This document shows positions 1-11,546 of a DNA stretch of 64,000 nucleotides, in pieces. Made by a program: the position numbers and the translations under genes. Source of the stretch: Chalara sp. BL73 (taxonomy: Eukaryota > Ascomycota > Leotiomycetes > Helotiales). The stretch lies in contig CAKJVC010000196.1 of assembly GCA_918026815.1 (NCBI GenBank), forward strand, positions 1 through 64,000. The letters are read 5' to 3'. Under the pieces are notes generated by a model, which saw only the letters and a list, made by a program, of their open reading frames with translations, had not been told where the DNA came from and searched no databases. Numbering within the stretch: position 1 is the first letter of the stretch; every line of letters begins with the position of its first letter.

Positions 1-654
1 AAAAGTACGACAGTAAGCTTAGTACAAATCTATTTACGTACAAAAAGCTATTTTCGTGGAAAATCAAGTCAAAAATACAATTACCGCGCGGAACGACTAG
101 AGAGCTAGCTAGCTCGCTATTTCAACTAAAGCTCGGCCATGGCTATATTCGATCATATTTACAAGCTAGGTCATGTGACGTCTGACAAGTGCGTGTGTGC
201 GGAACGAAGGAAACAGCTCAGCATTTGCTACTTAGCTGTAATGATCCTAAGCTAGTTCTAGCTAGATCAAAGCTCAAAAACGACCTTGGAGGAAACAGGC
301 TTACAATGGCCTTATTACTGCATACAACAATCGGCATTGAAAGACGCTAGCGTTCCTCAAAGCGACTAGCGTCTGTACTAGACGGAACCACCTGAATAGG
401 CTAGAGCGGGAACAGGAGCTAGAGGAGCTAGAGGCGCTAGGGGAGCTAGAGAGAGGAATAGACGTTCGCTACGATTTCATTTGTTTTGCTATTTGCTACA
501 ATTAGGGCTAGACCTTCAACATTCACTGGAATAGATTGACTACCACTATTGCTTGTACATAAACTAGATAGGAACGCTAGCGCCTAGGCGCTAGCCGTGC
601 TATAGTCCTCGACTGATACAGCACGTTAAAAGGAATAATAATAATAATAATAAT
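1..654 (+). mobile_element. 3' fragment of Tad-like LINE (copy 1)
   Basis: Nearly co-linear with 20826-21478 of the full LINE at 15607-21478. It covers the end of ORF2 (the C-terminal Cys/His region) and the whole 3' untranslated region with its AAT-repeat tail. Small indels break the frame, for example a 2-base loss near 160, a 2-base gain near 195 and a 1-base loss near 340, so it codes for nothing. The element continues off the left edge, so its 5' extent and target duplication cannot be seen. Clearly the same family as the other two copies. Confidence 0.9.
576..595. repeat. 20-bp perfect palindrome in LINE 3' end (copy 1)
   Basis: GCTAGCGCCTAGGCGCTAGC equals its own reverse complement. 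It lies about 60 bp before the AAT tail and is found unchanged at the same place in all three LINE 3' ends (also 9907-9926 and 21404-21423). Inference: a 3' structure used by the element's reverse transcriptase. Confidence 0.9.
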
Positions 655-3600
655 GTTTGTCGATTTGTAACAGTTTATAAACGTATATTTACAAAACTTT
701 TACAAACTGCGTTTTTCGGTTCGAAACTATAACTAAAAACAAGTTGTAATTTTTGTAAAAAATCTGTAAAAAAAGTTTTGCTAAGTTTTTTGTATTTATA
801 AAGTTTACAGCTTTAAAAATAGCTTTTTTTAGTCGGTCGGTAATTACTAAAATATTTTTACAGTTTATATTTTTAAAAAACTAAATAACGAAATTTATAA
901 AAATTTTACGCTATTGCTGTTTCGAAATAAACAAAAACTTTAAAAATTTTATTTACAGTTTTTTAAGTTTTGTTTGCTTTACAAAAATCGCAATTACAAA
1001 CGAATTTTTATACGTGCTTCGATATTTTCGGCTAAAAAACTGTTTAATTATTAACGCTATAGTACTATTTTTTTAAGTAACTGTATAGTATAAAATCGTA
1101 AATTAATTGTATTAATTAAATTCGTAGTTTTTTATTAAAAACTTAATAACAGTTTTAAAACAGCAAAACTTTTAAAAAAATTTCGAACATTTTATAAAAA
1201 AACTTTAACTTTAAAAGCTGTAAACAGTTTACGAGTTTATTTTTGTACTGTTTTTAGTATTTACACGTATTGCAAATTTGTAAATACTACTGCTTTTATA
1301 ACTTTTGTAAATTGCTAAATAGTTTATATAGCAAACTTGTTTGTTGCTTTGCAACGTTGCTTTTTATTAAGTTTTGTTATTGTTAACTTCGCAAATATTT
1401 TGCTAACTTTTTTTTGCATTATTAATAACTTTAACAACTGTACTATTCGATAGTGTAATTTGTTGTTTGTAGTATCGACCGGCAAATTTTGTTTTCGGCG
1501 AAATAAAGCGTTTATATACTCGTTGTTTTTTTTGTTAGTAAACAATTACGAAGTTGTAACGCGAAAAAACCAATAATTAGCGTATTTGTCGTTTTGTTAA
1601 TTTACGGATTGTTATAAAGTATTTTAAGTTTTTGTAGTTCGTATAAATTTAAAAACGCTTTATACTTCGTAGTTAAAAGTTTTATTTTTAAAAACAATTA
1701 ATAATTGTTAATATTTTTGTTGTAAATTTTGTAATTGTATTTAACAAAAAAAACTTTTTTAAAAAAATAAATATAAAACTGTAGCAAACTTTTTTGTCGA
1801 CTTAAAACAAAGTTTTTTAGTGTTTTATATTAACGTATTCGTTTTATAATCGTTTTTTTATAGTCGAACTAAACTAAAACAAAAATAAAAACAAACAATT
1901 TTTTAGCTTTTTAAAAACAGCGTTTACTATATTGTTTTATTAAAAACTGTATTTTGTTTTATAAAAGCCGTTAACAAAACTGTAATTTTTTTTTTTTTTA
2001 ATAAAACATTTGTAAAAGTTCGTAAACCCGAAAAAGCTTTTTACAGCTTTTACGGACTTAAACGCTTTTATTTAATAATAGTTTTTATTTTTTCGAAATT
2101 TATTCGTAATTTTATTTTCGTTTTAATAATAAATTTTAAATATTTCGTTAATTGTACTTTAAATTTATACTTATCGATATTTAGTTAAAAGTTTGCTTTT
2201 TAAAATTTTTGCAATACTTTACAAACTTTCCGACAATAGTTTTTAATATTTTTTAACGTGTAAATAAACACGTCGTTAATATACGCCGAACAAAATTCGT
2301 TTAAATATTTTCGCAACGTTTAATTAATATATTTTTAAAACGTGTTTAAAACGTTCGTTAAATTAAAAAGCGTTACTATTTATTCGTACAATTTATAACG
2401 TGTTTAAAAAGCAGTTTTTATTCGTTTTTTCGACGATTCTGATTTTGTAAAACGCAGTTTTTACGTTTAGTTTAATAAACTAACAAGTTTAAAACAAATT
2501 TTGCAGTATTTTGTAAATTAACAAAAAAAATAACAGTTTTTATAAGTAATTTTATTTAAGCTTTAGTAGTCGATACAAAACCGTAATTTACTTTTAAGCT
2601 TTTTAACAAACAAAACAAAAACTGCTATAAAAAAATTGCTTATTTAAATAAATTTTTTATTGAAAAGTTTTATAAAAGTTTTCCGGAAAACTAGTAACTT
2701 TTTTTTCGATATACTATACAAAAAACTTTAAAAAAAAGTTTAAAATTAACTGTTTACTTTTTTAAGTCAATATTATAATCGATTTTTTTTTTCGGAAACA
2801 AAAGTAGTTTTTAGCTTTTTTCAAGTCAAATAAAAAAGTAAACTGTGTATATTAAGTTGAAAACTTTTTTTTTAAATTTGTCGAACATTGTTTTGCTAAA
2901 ACTTTTTTAATATTTTTTAAGCTAACTGTAAATACGTACAATTTAAACTGTCAGCGAACTTTTTTAACTAAAGCGTAAAAAGTTACAGCGAATACTTTTG
3001 CGTATCGAGTTTTCAAGTATATTATAGTAGTTTTTTACGGATCGTTATATTTGTAAAGTTTACTTGTAATAATTTTTGTTTTGCATTTTACTAAGCATTT
3101 TGTTTTTTAAACTATAACAGTTTAAAAATTATATTGTAGCTTGAAAGTTTAAATACTATATACAAATAAGTTTTATTTTTTGTATAGCTATTTATATTTA
3201 TTTTTACAACAGCTATTTTTGTAATAGTTTCGTTGCTAAAACTGTTAAAGCTTTTTAAAAAACAAAAAAAATGCTAATACGCAACAAGTTGTATTTACAA
3301 ACAAACTGTAAATCGATTATTTCGTATAAAAAGCACTTAGTATTTATTAAAGTATTAGTAACCGACTTTTAATTAATAAATATAAATACAACAAAAATAA
3401 ACTATTTATAAAAAAAAAAAAATTTTATTTATTTTTTTACAATTTTTTTAAACTTTTAACAACGATTTGTGTTAAAAACTTTTTTTTTTAAGTTACTTTT
3501 TTGTTATTACTGTTTGTAACGTTTAAAAAAAATTTTAAAGTTTTTTTTGCGCGCTTTTTTTTTTTTTAGTTTTACAGCTGTAATTTTCGCTTTTTGCTTT

Positions 3601-4950
3601 ATTGTTAATTTATTACAGTTTGTCGATTTCGGTTTATAAGCTAGTAGCAAGTAGTAAATTGTAACAAAATGCTTTTTTTTGCTGCAGTACAAATATAAGT
3701 TTTTTATTTTTTTTTTTTGTTTTTTTTTATTAAAAACTTATTCAGCTTTTTTTTGCGTTTACGTTTTTACAAAAACTACCGATATCGATTGCTAGTTTAT
3801 TGCGTTTTGCGAGCTGTTTATAGAAACTAGTAACTTTTAACAAGTTTCGTTTTTTTTTTTTTTTTTTTTTTTTTAATTTTTTGTAAAACTGTAAACTTAT
3901 TGTTAACAGTTTGTAATTGTTTACAATACTTTTTGTATATAAGCTTTTTTTTTATATTTACTATACAAGTAAGCATTTGCATTAAAAAAGCAAAATTTAA
4001 ATAGTTTTTTTTAGTTTTATTATTTTATTTTTATATTTGTGTTTTTAGTATTAGCTAGTCGAATTTTGCTAAAAATTTACAAAATAGTTTAAAGTTTTGT
4101 CGAATATTGTTTAGTTTATTAAAAACTTTTTTTTGCTAGCAAAAGTTTTTAAACGTTATTGCTATTTGTTTTAGTAAATTACAAACTGTAAACTAGTTTG
4201 TTTTTAAGTAAATGTTTATTTACAAATAAACGCGACTAGCTGTAGTATTTACTAAACGGCTAAATACGTATTAAACTTGCTTTGTTTTGTTTTTAATACA
4301 AGCTTTATTTATTTACAATTTAGTTTGTAGCAATTTTTCGAACTGAAAGTACAGCGCTACATTTTCTTTTTTGCATAGTTCCGAATTCGTAAATCGAAGT
4401 TTTAGCTTTTTTAGCTTGTTAGCCGGTAAAAAAAAAACAAGTTTAAGCGTAAAGCTTAAAATTAAGTTTAACAGTGTTTTTTTTAACGTGTTTATTCGAT
4501 TAGCAGATTTAGTTAACGCAGCGATTGTTTGTTTTTGCAGTTAGTTAATTATATTCTGCTAATTGTTTAGTATGTTTTACAATTATACAAAAAAATTCGA
4601 ATTATTTATTTTTATTGTTTTACTTTACGAGCGTAGTTCGTATATGTTAAGCTTTACTGTAGCTTGACAGTTTGTAACACTTTTTTTAAATAGTCAATAA
4701 ACTACTACTACTGTTTTAAGCTTCGTTGTATTCGTAATTCGTAAGCAGCTAATTTGCTACTTTTTTAAATATGTAATACTTTTTTGCAAGCAGTTAATTT
4801 GCTGCTGCTGTTTAAAAAAACGCTATAGCGCGTAGTTCGCTACATAAAATTAAAATGTTAATTTTAATGTAACAAGCTAATAGTAACTTATTCAATTGAC
4901 TATTACTGCTATATTACATAAAAAATCAATATAAAAAAAAAAAAGAAAAA
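655..4950. other. AT-rich mutated repeat block, no genes
   Basis: A long run of very low GC with homopolymers and no credible coding. The few open frames (near 1324-1545 and 3507-3692) are K/N/F/L-rich products of composition. C occurs almost only as ACN, GCN or TCG; TCA, TCT, TCC, CCA, CCT and CCC and their complements are nearly absent, while CpA/TpG is common. I read it as repeat DNA mutated to saturation by a RIP-like process. The original repeat families cannot be recognised by eye. Confidence 0.8.
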
Positions 4951-6436
4951 TCCAGGAGATTACAGGTTTTATAACTAGGCTTGTAACGGGTCCGCTAGTA
5001 CGTAACGGGTCGGTGGCTTTACGGAGAGTTCACGGTAGCCACGCGCTATTACGTGGTTGCAACAAAAGCTGGCTCGTGCCGCAGGCACGTGCAGCCGAGT
5101 TATTTTTACGGGTTCAACCCGTCACATAGATTAATGTAAAAACAAGCTTCCGGAAACGTAACTATATGTTTTTTTGTATTAATAGTTTTAGTTGCTATAT
5201 TCGGGCTTAGCATTTTTGTTTTCGGGCTGCCGGCGAAAACTTTAACTGTTTATACTAAAAGTGCTCGGCTTTTATAAAAAGTGTTTTACACTTCGTGACT
5301 TATACAAAACATCAGCATAAATTGAGTTTTTGATATTGTTGTTAATAGATTACATAAGTTGCAAGTGTTTCTAGTTTTAAACATTTTAAAAACATAACAG
5401 CCGAGCAGCTACGATAACTTTGTTTTTTAAGAGTTTGTTGATCGGATTTCCAGAGCTACACGCGTTGTAAAAAAACTAAGTTAAGTTAATAGATTAAGTA
5501 TTTTTTACAATTGCTTCTTTTTTACGCTTTATTTTCTTTAGTTATTCACTACAGCCTAGTGTAAAGCCTTTTAAATTTCGGAGAAATAACAAAGCTAAGC
5601 AATATAAGATAAATATACTAATATTGCTATATTTATTAATTTAAAGCTATTGCGAATATGTTCATAACTTCTTAAGAAATCTTTCAAAGTTAAGCATATA
5701 ACATTTAAGTTAGTGCTTTAGCGGTTTACGTAAGTATATACTTTTCGAAACTATTATTTCTTCACGGCGTTTTGTTATCTTTTTTAGTAACAACAAAGTT
5801 TGCTAGCGTTCTAATTTCATGTTTTTAGAGTTTGTTAGTCGCAATTTTAAAATAGCGGTAGAAAAAACTTACGAACTTTTTTTTTTTTAGCGGCCAGTTT
5901 AGCTTTTTTCTCGAGTTATATTTACAATATTTGCTTTCTTTTTTAATAACTAAAAACACATTTGCTTTATATAAGCAGTACAAATTATTTGCTTTGTTAA
6001 TAAAAAAAAAAAATTTTCGTCGAAAATTTTTTGGAGTATTTTTTTATATTTTTATATTTTGCAATTGCGGAAACATGTTTGCTTAAAAAATTAAATTTTC
6101 GCAAACTGAGTACTTAATTAATTTGAATAAGCACGTATAAAGTTGAACAATCTTAAGTAGTTATATTTAATGCACACAAAATTGGACCTAGCCGAAAACG
6201 AAATAGCTAACTACATCGAATTACTATTTTTAGAAAAATTATTTCTGGAGAAGTTATTTCTGAAAAAGCTATTTCTGGAAAGGTTTTTTTTGGAGGGCTA
6301 TTTTCTGGAGTTGTCCATTTTTGAAACTTAATCATTTTTATAACAACGGCAGAAGAGTGACCTATCTTTACTGACATCTGAACTAGAGCTCACCACGTAT
6401 AGCTATTAGCCAAATCGGCTTCCTAGGTTAACGTCC
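4951..6436. other. Degenerate repeat DNA with a short GC-rich island
   Basis: At 4951-5130 composition changes abruptly to GC-rich sequence, including a twice-repeated GTAACGGGTC and a short inverted repeat ACGGGTT/AACCCGT near 5108-5122. AT-rich non-coding DNA follows to about 6230. No ORF is supported. It is probably the relic of one or more old insertions; the family is not recognised. Confidence 0.5.
6233..6312. repeat. Short tandem repeat, about 15-bp unit
   Basis: About five imperfect copies of a 15-bp unit of the form ATTTCTGGAGAAGTT, with single-base variants. It lies in non-coding DNA just before the left arm of the inverted repeat pair. Confidence 0.7.
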
Positions 6437-6790
6437 GTCCTTACGTGGCGGAAAACCCTTCGTGCCGGAAAAAATAACTCGTACTTTGACTTCAAACAAA
6501 CCAAAAAATCCACATATTAAGATATCTCGCAAAATTTAATATAAGGCGTATTCTCTAGCTATTTAAGCACTCTAGATGCCTCCGAATTAAAAATCACCCT
6601 GTGGTTGTTGTTCTCGCGCGTGATTTGTTAAAGGACTCTATTAATAGTAAAAGAGAGTTCTGTTAATATACTTCCACTATTAAACTCTTATTGCCTACAA
6701 AACGCGTCAAAAGATACTATTTAAGTATGTAAACCTTAGACTAACACTATTAATTGTCTTAAGCTTTGTAGCTATTTGTAACAGCCAGGG
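6437..6790 (+). repeat. Left arm of a degenerate inverted repeat pair
   Basis: The reverse complement of about 8645-9002 matches this stretch with indels over roughly 350 bp. The best-conserved part is the outer 40 bp (ACGTGGCGGAAAACCCT then CGTGCCGG); further matches include CCACATATTA and TATTGCCTA. The arms point inward around a 1.8-kb middle that contains the small gene at 7957-8226. This could be the long terminal inverted repeats of a DNA transposon or two inverted copies of a MITE. No transposase is visible and I found no target duplication. Confidence 0.6.
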
Positions 6791-6813
6791 CCGGTTAGGG
6801 ACGGATATCATAA

Positions 6814-6917
6814 CAGCTACAGCAGCCACCAGCATACCGCTACAGCAGCCACAAGCATGCAGCTACAGCAGCCACAGGCATACAACTACAGCAGCTACAG
6901 GCTGACAGCTACAGCAC
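6814..6917. repeat. Minisatellite, alternating 24/22-bp units
   Basis: Four and a half units built on CAGCTACAGCAGCCACAGG, alternating between 24 and 22 bp, so a higher-order period of 46 bp is suggested. All three frames contain variable codons and no ORF uses it. Confidence 0.75.
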
Positions 6918-6966
6918 AGTTGAAAGGATATAAGGAACAGCCAAAGCTTTCAGGAGGAAAGCAAGC

Positions 6967-7925
6967 TTGAGTTTATCTGCTAGACGGACAAGCATACTTT
7001 TGATATCAATACATCACTATTTCTATTGCAGTCACGTGTCTTACCTGTTATATTGCAATCCCTCCTGTTGCCCTCTAATTGTTACACTATTGCGGTGTCC
7101 AGACCTTTATAAAACCAATGCCCTGATCTGCACTTCGGATTACAGCACGTGACAATTTTAGTGGAGGGCGCTTTGTGACCAATGGAAGAGTCACGTGATT
7201 TAGTGCTTGCCGACATGATATAGTTGTCTCGGCATTTTTAACCTGAGCCTCTCCTGAGCTGGCCTGATTCTCGCTGAGCCTGGTATGGCGCCTGACAGCA
7301 AAAAAGTTGCCCTTAATTGTAAGTCTACACGGCGCCTACTGCAAGGCATCGGAAATAGCATTTTTCTTGAGTTTGTTTCATTTACACAGCCCCAGCCACT
7401 TTCAAAGATTCCACTTGGCAAAGCGGCTTCAAGATGCCATTGACAAACCACTAAGACGGCACTGACTCTCTTACGGAGGTAGAGCGAAAACCGACATAGC
7501 CTTATCGTCTTTATTAGGCCTGGGCATGCCACATTTATCTGATGGCACATATCATGCCAATGATAGCTTTGCACCCTCGGTTAGGTTCTGCAACAAGGGG
7601 ACTACGTGGCTCTCCTCAGCTCCCCCCAGCTGGGACACTTCAATATATGCCAGAGGCAGAATGAATAACCAAGGCTGACTAGCAGGCGCACAAGGCGGTG
7701 GGCAAGCCTTGCACTTTTCCCCTATAATCTCGAGGTATAAGCTGTCGACATTCTCCGCATTATAATATCCATATGACAGCCGCAAAGCAGTCCTTCAATA
7801 CACTGCTCAACTCTCTATCATCTCTCCCAGATATCTTCACTGCACAAAATACTACAATAGCTCGGCTTCCTAGGACTCATCTAGGTAACTTACACTTCAC
7901 CTTTAGAATTCACAGCTTCTTTTAG
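6967..7925. other. Non-repetitive stretch, no supported gene
   Basis: Base composition here is ordinary. Two overlapping open frames on the minus strand (7200-7574 and 7552-7785) lack an ATG start in good context, resemble no family I know and lie in different frames. They may be remnants of a broken gene. The last 150 bp (from about 7800) look like a promoter and leader for the small gene that follows. Confidence 0.4.
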
Positions 7926-7956
7926 CTAATCTAATACCTTAGCCATCAATTCAATA

Positions 7957-8226
7957 ATGAGTTGGTTCGGTAGCAACGCCGCCGGCAAAGAAGTCCAAGT
8001 CAACCAAGCTGTAGTCCAGAACGTGGATAACCGCAAAGAATGCAGGAAGTGCCGCCAGCCTGACAACAGTTGCGATGGAAACTGTGGAGATGCACAGTTC
8101 TGGAAAGGAGTCGCTGTCGGCTCTGTAGGAGTTGCTGGGATTGGTAGCACCACCTATGTTGGTGCTTCATGGCTGGGTGGCAAAAAGGAGGTGGAAAAAC
8201 CGAAGAAGTCGGGGTGGTTTAGTTAG
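7957..8226 (+). CDS. Small hypothetical protein, 89 aa
   Basis: Not recognised. An uninterrupted ATG-to-TAG frame of 89 codons with balanced, non-biased codon use, unlike the mutated DNA on both sides. It starts MSWFGSN and has a Cys-rich centre (two CxxC-like pairs in CRKCRQPDNSCDGNC, residues about 30-44). A glycine- and valine-rich hydrophobic stretch follows (about residues 51-73), possibly a membrane segment or glycine-rich loop, then a basic KKEVEKPKKS tail. An upstream ATG-free leader supports this start. It lies between the two arms of an inverted repeat, so it could be a host gene stranded in repeat DNA or cargo of the element. No function is proposed. Confidence 0.5.
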   Translation: MSWFGSNAAGKEVQVNQAVVQNVDNRKECRKCRQPDNSCDGNCGDAQFWKGVAVGSVGVAGIGSTTYVGASWLGGKKEVEKPKKSGWFS

Positions 8227-8644
8227 ATTCAATTAGCGAAGACCGGGACTGCAACCGCAAATCCTTTCTGGCTCTTTAAGAACGACGAGGCATAGTTGTT
8301 GTTTAATCCCAAAACGAGTGCTCCCAAGCTCACATGATCCCTTACCGCTTTTGCTCAAGACAATGTTCTTCTCTCTTTTATCGGCCTAATTGATTCATAG
8401 CGCGTCTATCCATACGACCCGCTCCCGGTTCTCGAGCCAGATGTACGTAGCGCCAGGTTGAGGTTTGTCGTCTCGATTCGTCGCATATAACAAATGCAAA
8501 CAAGCAAACATGCAGCTGCCAGTACAAACAGACATTTGCCAAGTGCTGATATGTCAAGTGCTGAGAGATACCAGATGCAAGCATCTACCTAAACCCTTCC
8601 CTAATAGTCCACTTGCTAGACTAATTAGTACATCGATTTTGTAA
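8227..8644. other. Non-coding 3' flank
   Basis: Ordinary composition. A minus-strand frame at 8378-8584 is short, has no family resemblance and is not accepted as a gene. Nothing else seen. Confidence 0.5.
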
Positions 8645-9002
8645 AGATCTGGACACTATAACGGCCACGACGATCGTAACGATTAATAGCGTCATTTTAA
8701 GGTATAAAAGCTTAAATGTAGTATGTTAATTGGGTTTATAGGCAATAGGAGTGTAATAGTAGAAATATATAGAAGGAATTCTCCTCTGCCCTTAATCGAC
8801 AGGTCCTATAGATTAGCTACAGCAATAACACCTATTAGGTTATTTTCAATTTAGAAAGTTTAAGGGCATTTAAAAATGACTAAAAGGTATACTCTCTATC
8901 AAAATTTTAAGAGATTTCCTAATATGTGGAATTTTTAGCTTGCTCAAACATAAAGTACCTGTCGATTTTTCCGGCACGGAGGGTTTTCCGCCACGCAGGG
9001 AC
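8645..9002 (-). repeat. Right arm of the degenerate inverted repeat pair
   Basis: Partner of 6437-6790 in opposite orientation. The outer end is again the best conserved (TTTTCCGCCACGCAGGGAC at the arm tip). The arms have diverged by many substitutions and small indels, so the pair is old. Confidence 0.6.
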
Positions 9003-9836
9003 AAACAGTATCAACTTTGAATAAGGAACCGGGAGGCACACTCAATACCTGCAATACTTCAGAGACTAGCGCATACAGAGGCCAGGACTTTCTAAAGCCT
9101 CCGTCTACGATATGGCAAACATTTTAGCACTCGCTTATTACAGACAGAGGTCAAAAGTATCAACTTACCAATGTGCGCGTTGATCAATTTAGAGAATCTG
9201 CAGGAGGATGACTTTCTTTTCATTTTTTGAATAAAGCACCATGATTTCACTTAACTATGTAAAAAGGAATTTTTCTTGCAGCAATTGGCATTACTAGTCT
9301 TGTTATATGCAGCGATTCAAGCAAACGAAGCACCGAAGTTAGTTGTTTCGCTATTCAACATCAACTCTTTTACTTACATTAAAGTTCGGCCCGTAACAAT
9401 CATGACGTAAATACGCCAGTGTTTCTACTTAGTAGTAAAAATAAATAAATTTACTTTTAAGAATTGTTAACTGAGCTTTAAACAAAAATTAAACTAATAA
9501 AAAAACTTAGTTTTTAAAGTATTTTTTTCGAATAAAGTAAAAAGTGCTACAGTAAAAAAACACGAGCAAAAGTAAACTTATTTATTTATACTACCGCCGT
9601 TTTCAGCTACAAGCGAATTGGCTATAAATTTGTCGACTATAAAGCATGTCGTTATAAACTTGTAATTTAAAAACATATTGTTTGTAGAGTTGCCGTTTAA
9701 ACATGTTATTTGTAAACATGTTTCTAAAATGTAAATATACTAAACAAAGCACACGCTAAAAAAAGTGCTAAAAACTTAAAAATTATATATACGTAATCGC
9801 ATAATTAAAGTAATGTTACTTTTAAAGCGCCGCAGA
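9003..9836. other. Transitional to AT-rich mutated DNA, no genes
   Basis: The first 400 bp are of ordinary composition with no ORF. From about 9400 the sequence takes on the same AT-rich, YCH-poor texture as 655-4950. Confidence 0.6.
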
Positions 9837-9987
9837 GGCTAGACCCTCAACATTCACTGGAATAGATTGACTACCACCATTGCTTGTACATAAACTAGAT
9901 AGGAACGCTAGCGCCTAGGCGCTAGCCGTGCTACATAGTCCTCGACTGATACAGCACGTTAAAAGGAATAATAATAATAATAATAAT
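9837..9987 (+). mobile_element. Severely 5'-truncated LINE 3' end (copy 2b)
   Basis: About 150 bp matching the last part of the LINE (compare 21332-21478), including the palindrome and an AAT tail. It joins directly to an oppositely oriented LINE segment at 9988. Typical of an abortive target-primed insertion, but no flanking duplication is visible. Confidence 0.85.
9907..9926. repeat. 20-bp perfect palindrome in LINE 3' end (copy 2b)
   Basis: Identical to the palindrome at 576-595 and 21404-21423. Confidence 0.9.
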
Positions 9988-11345
9988 ACTAGCTTTGCTT
10001 TAGAACGTCGTTTGGCCTGATATAGTCGGCAATCTTTCCGTTTGTCGATCTTTTGTATAGGCCATAGCTTTGTAAATTGATCGCGGATCCTCTTTTTCCA
10101 GAAATTGATTCCAATGTTTGCGTTTTGCACGTTTAATAGCCAAAAAATAGCTATTCCGAGCTACTAGATATTCCTGTTTCCGACTAGCATTACGTGCTAG
10201 CTGTCGTTTGCACTGTAGCATCGTTTGTCGTAATTCCCGTAGTTCGTCATTCTACCAAGGTTTGGCTTTAGCGCTAGTTTTTTGTATTGGAATCGCTATT
10301 TTTGCTGCTGTAGTAATAGCTGTAGTAAACGATTCCGCAGCTTGATCTAAAAAATCAGTAACTAGCATATCCGAATAGCTAGTACTAGCGTGTTGCAAAA
10401 TTTGTTCGATTTTCAAACTAGGATCCTGAAGCAATTCCGAACTAGCTGAGCTACTTTGATCAATTGAACTAAGCTGAACTAAAGCCGAACTGTTCAAAAT
10501 CGAACTATTTTTGATTTTTCGAGCAAAAGCTTCGGAAAATCGAAGCCAGTCAGCTAGTTGCGTATTAAATCTGGTTTGCATATTGTTGTCGAAATCCGAG
10601 CTAGTGCTAGTTCCGCGTATTGTGAAAAGGATTCCGTAATAGTCCGAGCCTAAATCAGGCAAAATCTGTCAGTCGTCGACTAGTTCAACTAAATTGCTCG
10701 AAACTAAAGTTAAGTCTAGTACCGATTCTTTAGCTAAGTGCGGCCGAAAAAAGGTGCTTTCGCCAGGCGTATTTAATAACGCTAGTTCTTGATTTTCGAT
10801 CTAATTGACTAGCTCGTCGGCATTTGGACTAGGCTTTGCTAGTGGATCCTACTAAAAGTAATGCGTATTAAAATCGCTTAGCAGAATCGTACTTAGCTGT
10901 AGCGTTCTAGCATACAAACACCGCTTTAGCGTTTTAGGCCTTAATCTAGCTTAGTCTGATTCATTGTAGATATTAAGAAATTGTAATTTTGACGATCTTT
11001 TTACGATATCGACTACAAGCATGTCGGAGTTACGTAATAACGTGCTTGCTATAGTGACTATTGGCCGATAGCTTTTTGCTACGTAGACTAGCGTACAAAG
11101 TCGGAATGCTAAGTCAGCCGGCAAAATCTGTAAAAATGCTGAATAAGCTATTAAGCGTGTTGTCGAATAATCTAGCTTATTGTCGGCTAGTTGCACTAGC
11201 TATAGTTCTTAAACGACTATTATGTCGATTTTTAGCTCAATAGCTAGCTGAAGTGCTGATTCGGTAGCTGCAGCACTTTTGTTAAAGTTCACTTGTAGTA
11301 CTTTGGTATTGCTACTAATTATACTAGCTAGTTTAGCTTAGTCGA
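9988..11345 (-). pseudogene. LINE ORF2 5' portion (endonuclease), mutated and truncated
   Basis: Aligns with residues 1 to about 463 of the intact ORF2 at 17276-21289 and ends where the intact copy reads QTTFQSKAS. Stops at several places replace Gln or Trp codons, for example the SDQAR site near 10950. The exonuclease-endonuclease-phosphatase motifs remain partly readable (SD.YGI near 10640). The 15-bp tandem expansion of the intact copy is absent here, so this copy keeps the shorter ancestral form. Confidence 0.8.
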
Positions 11346-11546
11346 TTTAATTGCAAGTAGCACTTTACAAGCTTTGTAATCAGCTGTGTGATTTCTTTTG
11401 CAATTAACGCATTTAAGAACTAAATGCACGCATGTAGCTTTTTGTGTATTGCACGTATTGCATGCATAATTTTGCGTCACGTGACTTTCGCTGCATAGCT
11501 TGCATTTGGCTGATTTTTTGCAATGCGTGTCGATATGCTCGAATGC

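Noticed and set aside
6814..6917. CRISPR-like array
   Set aside because: Units are contiguous with no unique spacers, and the genome is eukaryotic.
7200..7785. Two minus-strand open frames of 124 and 77 codons
   Set aside because: Different frames, no usable ATG at the larger extent, no recognised motif; at most a gene relic.
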